Notes: generated from the letters alone by a model not told the origin. A stretch of DNA of 5,510 bases from an uncultured Lachnospiraceae bacterium (GCA_910578845.1 CAJTSL010000069.1:1-5510), one strand, 5' to 3'. Counted from the stretch's first letter, positions 1 through 5,510 are shown. A program made the numbers and translations.

Positions 1-2
1 CT

Positions 3-77
3 ACGAGTGCCAATGTAGCGAAAGCGACCCTGCGACGATTTGTCTATTTTGTACAGCGCCTGATTTTCAAAACCTAG
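3..77 (+). CDS. possible 3' end of a convergent gene (partial, uncertain)
   Basis: Frame 3 of the + strand is open from the window edge to a TAG at 75-77, giving about 24 residues. They are rich in basic and aromatic residues (an RRFVYFVQRLIF-like stretch) and could be the tail of a membrane or DNA-associated protein. The stop would lie 15 bp from the stop of the opposing GH13 gene, a normal convergent arrangement. However, frame 2 is also open to about 112, the piece is very short, and I recognise no family. It may be non-coding. Confidence 0.25.
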   Translation, partial: TSANVAKATLRRFVYFVQRLIFKT

Positions 78-92
78 TTTTGCAAACACCTA

Positions 93-1856
93 TTATACTT
101 TCTTAATTTTACGGATTACGATACCATTCTTCAACAGCGTGGAATCGATATAATGCCTGGAGAACAGGAGTTCTCCTTCTCTTGGTATCTCGATGTCTTC
201 CTCCTCACAGTTAATGATGACTTCTACATACTCGTCAATCCAGCCCATCTTGCAAAAAGCAATGACGCGCGCCCTGTTGATGCGGTTCGGGAAATGAAAA
301 TCACGCCCCCGCAGAAGCGGCTCTTTGTTCCTAAGCTGCAATAGGCTTTTGACAATTTCCATCCGCTGTGCATAATCTCCCGCATCTATTTCCTCCCAAG
401 GCATGCAGCGCCTGCAGTCCGGGTCATGACCGCCCTCCATCGCAATCTCCGTGCCATAGAAGATGCATGGGCTGCCTGGCATGGTAAATAATACTGCAAG
501 CTGCTGAAAGTATTCATCCAGATTGCGTACATCCGAGCGCAGCCTTTTCGTATCGTGTGAATCCAGCAGATTGAATAATACGTCATTCGTCTGTTGCATG
601 TACCTGGTATAACAACGGTTAATCGTATATTCAAAATCTTCATTGGTAAGGCTCTTATCAATCCAGAAATCTTTGATGCTCTCCCCCAGCGGATAATTCA
701 TCACCGCATCAAATTCGTCGCCTCTAAGCCATGGCATCGCATCATGCCAGATTTCACCCAGAATATAAATGTCAGGCTTTATAGCTTTTAGACGGATCCG
801 CAATTCCTTACAGAATCTATGTGATACTTCGTTCGCAACATCTAAGCGGATCCCATCGATATCATATTCTTTTACCCAGTTTTCACAGACATCCAGTAAA
901 TATTCACGTACTTTGGGTTCATTTGTATTTAATTTGGGCATCGTATCATAAAAGGCAAATGTATAATACTGCTTCTCTCTCGCACAGCCTCCTTCTTCCC
1001 TAAAAGGCCATTCGTTAATCATAAACCAGTTCCAGTACGGGGAGGCTGGCCCGTTCTTCTTAACATCCTGCCAAGGCGCAAACTGCTCGCCACTATGATT
1101 GAAAACGCCGTCAAGCATCACCCGGATGCCTCTTTCATGCGCCTTTTCTACCAGCATCTTCATCGTCTCTTCCGAGCCGAAATGAGAATCAATTTTACAA
1201 TAATCTGACGTATCGTATTTGTGGGAAGTCGGCGCTTCGTTAATTGGCGTCAGATAAATCCCTGACACGCCCAGATCTTTGATGTAATCTAGTTTCGTAA
1301 TAATACCCGGCAAATCCCCGCCGAAAAATTCCCCGTTCGTCACGGAACCTTTATTTCTCCAAGGCTGTGTCGTATCTGGATTAATTGATGCATCCCCGTT
1401 ACAAAAACGCTCTGGGAAAATCTGATACCAGATCGTCTCATTCACCCAAGAAGGCGTTACCGGAATATCCGCCGGGTTCATCCATGGGAAGACAAAACAC
1501 TGTCTGCTCCGGCCTTCTAACTGCATCTGTGCCTCAGAAACAAAACCATCCTCAAAATAAAACCATTTCTCATTCTCAGTCTGTAACTCAAAATAATATT
1601 TCAGCCTTTTATAGGGAGGCTCGATCGTCGTCGTCCACCATAACTGATTCTTAAGCCTTTTCTTAAAAGGGATATTGACAGGTTCGCCTACCCACGTCCC
1701 ACTGCCGCCTAAAATGCCGGCGCTGAATGGGTCGCCGTGGATCAGATTCACATATTTTACGTCATAACCCGTCTTGATATTGATAATTAGTTTGTTCTCA
1801 TCTAGCGGATAACAATAATTATCATTCGCCCTATGGTATACCGCGTTAAAATCCAT
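93..1856 (-). CDS. GH13 cyclomaltodextrinase / neopullulanase-type alpha-glycosidase
   Basis: This 587-residue glycoside hydrolase of family 13 should hydrolyse alpha-1,4 bonds of cyclodextrins, maltodextrins or pullulan. There is no signal peptide, so it probably acts in the cytoplasm on imported oligosaccharides. Residues about 1-125 look like the N-terminal beta-sandwich (CBM34-like) of this subfamily. The (beta/alpha)8 barrel follows, starting near WYQIFPERF (143-151). Visible motifs are DGVFNH (249-254), MPKLN (306-310), GIRLDVANE (335-343, nucleophile D339), ILGEIW (365-370, acid/base E368) and LLDSHD (430-435, stabiliser D435). YGTE followed by EGGHDPDCRRCMPW (467-487) is typical of cyclomaltodextrinases. 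A C-terminal beta domain covers about 525-587. The length is normal for the family. The ATG at 1856 has AGGAGG at 1868-1863 with 6 nt spacing. The exact substrate cannot be read from sequence; maltogenic amylase is the main alternative. Confidence 0.94.
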   Translation of the reverse strand: MDFNAVYHRANDNYCYPLDENKLIINIKTGYDVKYVNLIHGDPFSAGILGGSGTWVGEPVNIPFKKRLKNQLWWTTTIEPPYKRLKYYFELQTENEKWFYFEDGFVSEAQMQLEGRSRQCFVFPWMNPADIPVTPSWVNETIWYQIFPERFCNGDASINPDTTQPWRNKGSVTNGEFFGGDLPGIITKLDYIKDLGVSGIYLTPINEAPTSHKYDTSDYCKIDSHFGSEETMKMLVEKAHERGIRVMLDGVFNHSGEQFAPWQDVKKNGPASPYWNWFMINEWPFREEGGCAREKQYYTFAFYDTMPKLNTNEPKVREYLLDVCENWVKEYDIDGIRLDVANEVSHRFCKELRIRLKAIKPDIYILGEIWHDAMPWLRGDEFDAVMNYPLGESIKDFWIDKSLTNEDFEYTINRCYTRYMQQTNDVLFNLLDSHDTKRLRSDVRNLDEYFQQLAVLFTMPGSPCIFYGTEIAMEGGHDPDCRRCMPWEEIDAGDYAQRMEIVKSLLQLRNKEPLLRGRDFHFPNRINRARVIAFCKMGWIDEYVEVIINCEEEDIEIPREGELLFSRHYIDSTLLKNGIVIRKIKKV

Positions 1857-1934
1857 CTTTCGCCTCCTGCTCTTAGCCCAGTCCTTATGTTTCCTACTTA
1901 GAAAGTCTGTTCATTATCTGAAGTCCCTATTCGC

Positions 1935-1969
1935 ATTGTATGTATACTTTTTATAAATGGTTACGACAA
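1935..1969 (-). promoter_or_regulatory. candidate promoter of the GH13 gene
   Basis: On the - strand, TTGTCG (1969-1964) lies 17 nt before TATACA (1946-1941), a weak sigma-A match of 4/6 and 4/6. An overlapping TACAAT (1940-1935) is a better -10 but lacks a good -35. The -35 sits inside the last codons of feoB. I see no cre-like or LacI-type operator. No clear hairpin terminator separates feoB from GH13 in the 104-bp gap, so readthrough from the feo operon is also possible. Confidence 0.35.
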
Positions 1970-3970
1970 AAATAACAGACAAATACGGTATACTGCAAAA
2001 GCGCTTGCCCAAGCGACACCGCACTGCATAAGCACGACCGCCAATGCCTGCCAAACAGAATCCATTTCCCGCTTAATAGTCGCCACAGCCGCCACACAAG
2101 GCGTATACAGCAATGTAAAAACAAGAAAGCTGACTGCCGTTACCGGTGTGAATATCATCCCAAGAGATTCACTAAGGCTGCTCATTGAAGTCCCTGTTAA
2201 CACGCTCAATGTGCTGACGACTGCTTCTTTCGCCGAGAAGCCACTGATTAAGGAAGTCGCCACACGCCAGTCGCTAAAGCCAAGCGGTGAAAAAACAGGC
2301 GCAATACACTTCCCTACCATTGCAAGCAAGCTCTCACTGCTATCCGTCACCACGTTCAAACGGCTATCAAACGTCTGTAAGAACCAAATGATCATCGTTG
2401 CCAGGAAAATAATCGTAAATGCCCTTTGCAAGAAATCTTTCGCTTTATCCCACATCAATAGCAATACGCTCTTGATGGAAGGAAAACGATAATTTGGCAA
2501 TTCCATCATAAACGGCATGGAATTCCCGCGAAAAAGCGTACGGTTCAGGATGACTGCCACAAGCAGGCCTACAATAATGCCGAATATATATAGCCCCATC
2601 ATTACCAATACTGTATACTCAGGGAAAAAAGCCGCTGCAAATAATCCATAGATCGGAATCTTGGCGGAACAACTGATAAAAGGGATCAACATAATCGTCA
2701 TTTTTTTATCCCTGTCAGATGAGAGCGTCCGGCTAGACATGACTGCCGGCACACTACAGCCAAAACCAATCAGCATCGAAACAAAGCTTTTACCGGACAA
2801 TCCGATCTTCCTCAGCGGCCTGTCCATCACAAAAGCAATTCTCGCCATATAACCGGAATCCTCCAGTATAGAAAGAAAGAAAAACAACACGACGATAATC
2901 GGCAAGAAGCTAAGCACACTGCCCACGCCTGCAAAGATACCGTCTATGACAAGGCTTTCCACAACCGGATTAATCCCATAAGCCGTCAGCGCCTTTTCCA
3001 CCCAAGCAGATGCCATGTCGATCCCCATGCTTAGCAAATCACTGAAAAAAGAACCTATGACACCGAATGTGAGCCAGAAGATCAGCAACATAATCAACAG
3101 AAAAACTGGTATCGCAAAATATTTCCCGGTAAGGATCGCGTCCATTTTCACGCTTCTTTTATATTCTTTGCTCTCCCTACACTTAATGACAGCATCCTCG
3201 CACACTTTTTCGATAAAAGTATATCGCATATCGGCAAGCGCAGCATTTCTGTCCATTCCGCTGTCCTGCTCCATTTCTACGATGCTATGTTCCATCAGTT
3301 CCAATTCATTCTGGGACAATTTTAGCCGCTCAATAATATCCCTGTCTTCCTCTACGATTTTGCTGGCAGCAAACCGCGGGGACATGCCAATCTCCTCCGC
3401 ATGATCCTCTACCTGATGGCTGACCGCATGGATACAACGGTGTACAGGCCCTTTTTCGCAAAAATCCGTTACTTTCGGATAACTATGTTTACTGGATACT
3501 TCCCTGATGGCACGGAGCAAGTCCTCTACGCCCTCATTCTTGATCGCGCTGATCGCAATCACCGGAATGCCAAGCTGCGCTTCCATCTTTTTCAAATCTA
3601 TCGTGCCACCGTTCCCCCGCACTTCATCCATCATATTAAGCGCTAACACCATAGGTATATGCATTTCCAATAATTGTAGCGTTAAATATAAGTTTCTTTC
3701 TATATTCGTTGCATCTACGATATTAATAATCCCATCCGGTTTTTCGTTTAAAATAAAATCCCTCGTAACGATTTCTTCTTTGCTGTAAGGGCGAATGGAA
3801 TAAATGCCCGGTAAATCGACTACCGCATCTCCCTTCTCCCCTCTGATCTCTCCCATCTTCTGGTCTACCGTTACACCCGGGAAATTCCCGACATGCTGGT
3901 TCGAACCAGTAAGCTGGTTAAACAATGTTGTCTTCCCGCAATTTTGATTACCCGCTAATGCGTATATCAT
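1961..3970 (-). CDS. feoB: FeoB ferrous iron transport protein B
   Basis: FeoB is the inner-membrane Fe(II) permease with a cytoplasmic GTPase domain. From the ATG at 3970 it has 669 residues. G-protein motifs are G1 GNQNCGKT (7-14; the usual GNPNCGKT has Pro where this has Gln), switch-I Thr in FPGVT (30-34), G3 DLPG (52-55), G4 NMMD (112-115) and G5-like SAIKNEG (141-147). A helical linker covers about 170-275. The membrane part holds about eight to ten hydrophobic segments from about 284 to 668. It includes the Gate motifs GFGCSVPAVMSSR (402-414) and SCSAKIPIYG (433-442), plus GFSAKEAVVSTL (577-588) and YTPC (622-625). It lacks the cysteine-rich C-terminal tail of some FeoBs. The frame stays open upstream to a GTG at 4057 overlapping feoA, but the ATG at 3970 gives the standard MIYALAGN N-terminus. 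It is the last gene of the feo operon. Confidence 0.97.
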   Translation of the reverse strand: MIYALAGNQNCGKTTLFNQLTGSNQHVGNFPGVTVDQKMGEIRGEKGDAVVDLPGIYSIRPYSKEEIVTRDFILNEKPDGIINIVDATNIERNLYLTLQLLEMHIPMVLALNMMDEVRGNGGTIDLKKMEAQLGIPVIAISAIKNEGVEDLLRAIREVSSKHSYPKVTDFCEKGPVHRCIHAVSHQVEDHAEEIGMSPRFAASKIVEEDRDIIERLKLSQNELELMEHSIVEMEQDSGMDRNAALADMRYTFIEKVCEDAVIKCRESKEYKRSVKMDAILTGKYFAIPVFLLIMLLIFWLTFGVIGSFFSDLLSMGIDMASAWVEKALTAYGINPVVESLVIDGIFAGVGSVLSFLPIIVVLFFFLSILEDSGYMARIAFVMDRPLRKIGLSGKSFVSMLIGFGCSVPAVMSSRTLSSDRDKKMTIMLIPFISCSAKIPIYGLFAAAFFPEYTVLVMMGLYIFGIIVGLLVAVILNRTLFRGNSMPFMMELPNYRFPSIKSVLLLMWDKAKDFLQRAFTIIFLATMIIWFLQTFDSRLNVVTDSSESLLAMVGKCIAPVFSPLGFSDWRVATSLISGFSAKEAVVSTLSVLTGTSMSSLSESLGMIFTPVTAVSFLVFTLLYTPCVAAVATIKREMDSVWQALAVVLMQCGVAWASAFAVYRICLLFLS

Positions 3971-4040
3971 AGTAACGACCACACCTTTCTCTATTTCCAC
4001 CAATTTTAATTGTCTAAACGAAGCTCCTCCGGTGCGGATT

Positions 4041-4274
4041 TTATTGCTTCCTTTCACATTTTACTTCAATTTTCTGCGCATCTTCTTTACGAATTGTTAA
4101 TTCATATCCCCGCAATTGTATCTCGATCGGATCCCCCATAGGAGCCACTTTCCTGATGCATACTTTCGTCTTTGGGATCAATCCCATATCCAAGAAGCGG
4201 CAGCGAAGCTCTCCCTCACCGCCAACCTGCGTAATAATCGCTTCCTGCCCTATTGCAATCTGATCCAATGTCAT
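4041..4274 (-). CDS. feoA: FeoA ferrous iron transport accessory protein
   Basis: This is a 77-residue cytoplasmic SH3-like protein that works with FeoB in Fe(II) uptake. The family pattern is clear: an N-terminal MTLDQIAIGQEAII segment, the core GELRCRFLDMGLIPKTKV (about 21-38), and the C-terminal GDPIEIQLRGYELTIRKEDA (47-66), in which the LRGYELTIRKEDA ending is diagnostic. The length is normal for stand-alone FeoA. The ATG at 4274 is preceded by GGAGGAGAG (4289-4281). It lies 56 bp after the cysteine-rich gene and about 70 bp before the preferred feoB start, on the same strand, so the three form one operon. FeoA-like domains also occur at the C-terminus of full-length DtxR regulators, but this protein is free-standing. 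Confidence 0.96.
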   Translation of the reverse strand: MTLDQIAIGQEAIITQVGGEGELRCRFLDMGLIPKTKVCIRKVAPMGDPIEIQLRGYELTIRKEDAQKIEVKCERKQ

Positions 4275-4330
4275 AAGCTTCTCTCCTCCGCCTCTTCTTT
4301 GCCAAACAATCTCCGGTCATTCCGATGGCC

Positions 4331-4771
4331 TCAGCTATTATAAATGCTGGCAATCTTTAAAGATTTCTCCGGGAAATTATTCTTCACAAACATCAGATAC
4401 TGTAACACACTTCCCTCAAATGCCTGCACATCTCCAAAAAGACCTACTTCATAACAGTTCCTAATGACATTAATGATACAGTTCTCCGTATGCTCCCCCT
4501 TGCAGTCTTTGCACTCCTTTAAAATATTCGCAATGGCTGTCTCCAACTCTATTTCATCAAATACCTTAAAATCAGTAGTCGGTACATGTTCAGCGCCGTC
4601 CGGCACTTCTTTCTTAGGCTCTTTCCAATAATTTTTAATACACTGCTTCGCATATCCTATCGTGCAATTTTCATGTTGGCACTCGCTGCATAAATCTTCA
4701 CTCCTACAGCAATGTTTTAGATCCTCCCATACTAATTCCGCATTAAATCCTTTCTTATGTACTTGTTCCAT
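4331..4771 (-). CDS. cysteine-rich protein of unknown function, first gene of the feo operon
   Basis: I do not recognise a named function; similar proteins are, I believe, found in Lachnospiraceae as hypotheticals. From the ATG at 4771 it has 146 residues. AGGAGG at 4784-4779 with 7 nt spacing decides this start; an upstream in-frame ATG at 4789 has that motif after it instead of before it. There is no signal peptide or membrane segment, so it should be cytoplasmic. Ten cysteines fall in two clusters: C21, C22, C28, C31, C36, C44 and C87, C90, C98, C106. Both clusters carry a CxxC, then an N-C-x-I pair, then a further Cys seven residues on, which suggests an internal duplication. Metal or Fe-S binding is an inference. 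It lies 56 bp upstream of feoA and is the first gene after the operon promoter. A role as a FeoC-like partner, iron-responsive accessory or Fe-S protein is possible but unproven. FeoC is shorter and has a winged helix, which I do not see here. Confidence 0.88.
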   Translation of the reverse strand: MEQVHKKGFNAELVWEDLKHCCRSEDLCSECQHENCTIGYAKQCIKNYWKEPKKEVPDGAEHVPTTDFKVFDEIELETAIANILKECKDCKGEHTENCIINVIRNCYEVGLFGDVQAFEGSVLQYLMFVKNNFPEKSLKIASIYNS

Positions 4772-4827
4772 TGTGCTTCCTCCTGTCATGTTCTCAAATA
4801 TTCACGCCATTCTTCCCTTTGACGCAC

Positions 4828-4862
4828 TAGTTATAATCCCAGACTATACTATATCATAACTA
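4828..4862. promoter_or_regulatory. candidate operator: spaced inverted repeat TAGTTATRAT at the feo promoter
   Basis: TAGTTATAAT (4828-4837) and, on the other strand, TAGTTATGAT (4862-4853) match at 9 of 10 positions and face each other across a 15-bp spacer. The pair brackets the -10 and expected start of the feo promoter. A third TAGTTTT copy is at 4917-4923, directly after the -10 of the regulator promoter. It does not look like the classical DtxR/IdeR box (TTAGGTTAGCCTAACC), so assignment to the neighbouring regulator is inference from position. Confidence 0.4.
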
Positions 4863-4876
4863 TTACTGAACAGCAA
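4848..4876 (-). promoter_or_regulatory. candidate extended -10 promoter of the feo operon
   Basis: On the - strand, TTGCTG (4876-4871) is followed after 17 nt by TATAGT (4853-4848). A TG one base upstream of the -10 (4856-4855) makes it an extended -10 promoter. Transcription would start near 4842, leaving a leader of about 70 nt before the cysteine-rich gene. A TAGTTAT element (4862-4856) lies between -35 and -10, and another lies just downstream of the expected start, so a bound repressor could block RNA polymerase. Confidence 0.55.
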
Positions 4877-4887
4877 TATGGTACTAT

Positions 4888-4916
4888 TTGCATTACATTT
4901 CTATTTATGCTACACT
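4888..4916 (+). promoter_or_regulatory. candidate extended -10 promoter of the DtxR-family gene
   Basis: TTGCAT (4888-4893), a 17-nt spacer, then TACACT (4911-4916), with TG at 4908-4909 giving an extended -10. Transcription would start near 4923, leaving a leader of about 165 nt before the ATG at 5089. The design mirrors the feo promoter, and the two -35 boxes are only 11 bp apart, back to back. Weaker alternatives on the same strand are TTGACG (4819-4824) with TATACT (4845-4850) at a poor 20-nt spacing, and a perfect TATAAT at 4832-4837 without a fitting -35. Confidence 0.5.
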
Positions 4917-4997
4917 AGTTTTTAATATTGGCAAGCCTTTTTTAGATAATAAATAGATGCGCCGCTGACAGGGCAAATGCAAACGCGTGGAGGAATA

Positions 4998-5034
4998 GGT
5001 TGGTAAATCATACTGATGCACTGATTTTTCAACC
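4998..5034 (+). other. stem-loop in the leader of the DtxR-family gene
   Basis: GGTTG (4998-5002) pairs with CAACC (5030-5034). A G-U pair (5003/5029) and one U-U mismatch follow, then AAATCA (5005-5010) pairs with TGATTT (5022-5027), closing an 11-nt loop. This is about 12 base pairs, stronger than expected by chance in this composition. The loop or stem includes the candidate TTG start of the small ORF at 5000. I could not match it to a riboswitch class that I know. Confidence 0.5.
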
Positions 5035-5092
5035 CGCACTTTGTGCTTGCGCCCAAGTTCGCAAGTTGAGCAAGAATGGGGGATTAGCATGA
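5000..5092 (+). CDS. possible 30-codon leader ORF translationally coupled to the regulator
   Basis: A TTG codon at 5000 lies 6 nt after GGAGG (4989-4993). The frame runs 30 codons to a TGA at 5090-5092 that overlaps the regulator's ATG as ATGA. The predicted peptide starts MVNHTDALIF (TTG read as Met), has a CAC (Cys-Ala-Cys) at residues 15-17 and a basic RKLSK stretch at 21-25. It has no known domain. The overlap is the classic form of translational coupling, and the regulator's own ribosome binding site is only a run of Gs (5078-5082). A TTG start and the short length make chance possible. I know of no homologue. Confidence 0.35.
   Translation: MVNHTDALIFQPALCACAQVRKLSKNGGLA
5046..5065 (+). 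other. hairpin just upstream of the regulator ribosome binding site
   Basis: CTTGCG (5046-5051) and CGCAAG (5060-5065) form a perfect 6-bp stem with an 8-nt loop. A smaller GCAC-TTT-GTGC hairpin (5036-5046) sits directly before it, sharing one base. The stem ends 12 nt before the G-rich ribosome binding site at 5078-5082, so it could tune translation. It lacks a T-run and is not a terminator. Confidence 0.45.
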
Positions 5093-5451
5093 AAATACAG
5101 GAATCGGCAGAAAATTATCTGGAAACCATTTTAATCCTGGGACAGAAGAAAGGAAATGTCCGCTCGATTGATATCGCGCATGAACTGGAATTTAAAAAGC
5201 CAAGCGTCAGTGTCGCTATGAAAAACCTCCGGGAAAACGGCTATATCGACGTCGATGAACACGGCTTCATTACCCTGACCGATACAGGCAGGCAAATTGC
5301 AGAAACCATGTATGAGCGCCATATCTTATTCTCCCGCTGGCTGATCGCACTAGGCGTCAACGAAAAGACTGCCGTTGAAGATGCCTGCAAAATGGAGCAT
5401 GTCCTCAGTAAAGAAAGCTTTGAAGCGATCAAGAATCATTTAGGCCAATGA
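5089..5451 (+). CDS. DtxR/MntR-family metal-dependent transcriptional regulator (short form)
   Basis: This 120-residue cytoplasmic DNA-binding protein probably represses the divergent feo operon when Fe(II), or possibly Mn(II), is plentiful. Residues about 5-65 are the winged helix: SAENYLETI (6-14), helix-turn-helix around VRSIDIAHELEFKKPSVSVAM (24-44), wing around YIDVDEHGFITLTDTG (52-67). Residues 68-118 are the dimerisation and metal domain, with RH at 77-78 and the DACKMEH block (98-104). C100, E103 and H104 match the primary-site Cys-Glu-His of DtxR, whereas MntR has Glu at the Cys position. N9 sits where DtxR has Met10 and MntR Asp8. The C-terminal SH3 domain of full-length DtxR (about 226 residues) is absent. 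The ATG at 5089 fits the family N-terminus; GGGGG (5078-5082) is a modest binding site. The frame is open further upstream to TTG 5041, which is unlikely. Whether it senses Fe or Mn is not certain. Confidence 0.93.
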   Translation: MKIQESAENYLETILILGQKKGNVRSIDIAHELEFKKPSVSVAMKNLRENGYIDVDEHGFITLTDTGRQIAETMYERHILFSRWLIALGVNEKTAVEDACKMEHVLSKESFEAIKNHLGQ

Positions 5452-5458
5452 CCAAAAA

Positions 5459-5496
5459 CCCTTTCGTTAGACTTTCATATCTGCCTAACAAAAGGG
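5459..5496. terminator. inverted repeat after the regulator, possible bidirectional terminator
   Basis: CCCTTTCGTTAG (5459-5470) and CTAACAAAAGGG (5485-5496) pair over 12 positions with one C-A mismatch and a 14-nt loop. It begins 8 nt after the regulator's stop. In the + direction the following ATTCACTTC is a poor T-tract. In the - direction the stem is followed by TTTTT (5458-5454), so it fits better as the terminator of a gene converging from the right, serving both directions. Confidence 0.6.
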
Positions 5497-5510
5497 ATTC
5501 ACTTCAAAAT

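Noticed and set aside
68..82. CAAAAC-CTA-GTTTTG perfect inverted repeat downstream of the GH13 gene.
   Set aside because: Six AT-rich pairs with a 3-nt loop and no T-run on either side; too weak to call a terminator.
3015..3404. 129-codon open frame on the + strand inside feoB.
   Set aside because: It lies antisense to the strongly supported feoB coding region and has no recognisable protein character or ribosome binding site; it is a shadow frame.
4958..4997. ACAGGGCAAA at 4968-4977, resembling the GEMM-I (c-di-GMP) riboswitch core and slightly the NiCo riboswitch.
   Set aside because: The rest of the GEMM-I core (P2 stem, then GGACGCAAAGCC and the second half) is absent, and the NiCo four-way junction and GCAGCCGGGC segment are also missing.
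5005..5027. AAATCA / TGATTTTT hairpin recalling part of the M-box magnesium riboswitch or a terminator.
   Set aside because: No other M-box segments are present in order. As a terminator the stem is AT-rich and weak, and the T-run is interrupted by pairing to the outer stem.
5041..5088. Upstream TTG start extending the DtxR-family protein by 16 residues.
   Set aside because: The extension has no family counterpart, and the ATG at 5089 gives the expected N-terminus just before the SAENYLETI helix.
4905..5090. 61-codon - strand open frame opposite the regulator leader, with several cysteines.
   Set aside because: No ribosome binding site or family resemblance; it mirrors the leader region and overlaps the promoter of the regulator gene.

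Overview
The window most likely comes from a Clostridia (Firmicutes) genome, probably Lachnospiraceae. The reasons are moderate G+C, strong AGGAGG-type ribosome binding sites, sigma-A promoters with extended -10 elements, and protein sequences that look like gut clostridial homologues. This assignment is inferred from protein character only; no database was searched.

Layout, left to right. Positions 1-92 hold little; one + strand frame could be the last codons of a gene converging from the left. Positions 93-1856 (- strand) encode a cytoplasmic GH13 cyclomaltodextrinase/neopullulanase. Positions 1961-4771 (- strand) are an iron-uptake operon, transcribed right to left: a 146-residue cysteine-rich protein of unknown function, then feoA, then feoB. 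A gene-poor regulatory region follows at about 4772-5088. It holds two back-to-back extended -10 promoters, repeated TAGTTWT elements, a structured leader and a possible 30-codon leader ORF. Positions 5089-5451 (+ strand) encode a short DtxR/MntR-family metalloregulator, followed by an inverted repeat that looks like a terminator.

How the parts fit together. FeoB is the ferrous-iron permease and FeoA its small SH3-like partner. The divergent DtxR-type protein is the obvious candidate repressor of the operon, and perhaps of itself, using metal as co-repressor. The cysteine-rich protein is the first gene of the operon, so it is probably made together with FeoAB; its ten cysteines, arranged as two similar halves, suggest metal or Fe-S binding. 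The GH13 gene has no visible functional tie to iron. It has its own ribosome binding site and a candidate promoter overlapping the end of feoB.

The FeoAB/DtxR core is well known. The points most worth a second look are the cysteine-rich first gene, the possible small ORF that ends in a 4-base overlap with the regulator's start codon, the folded leader around it, the shared promoter elements, and the unusual metal-site residues of the regulator.
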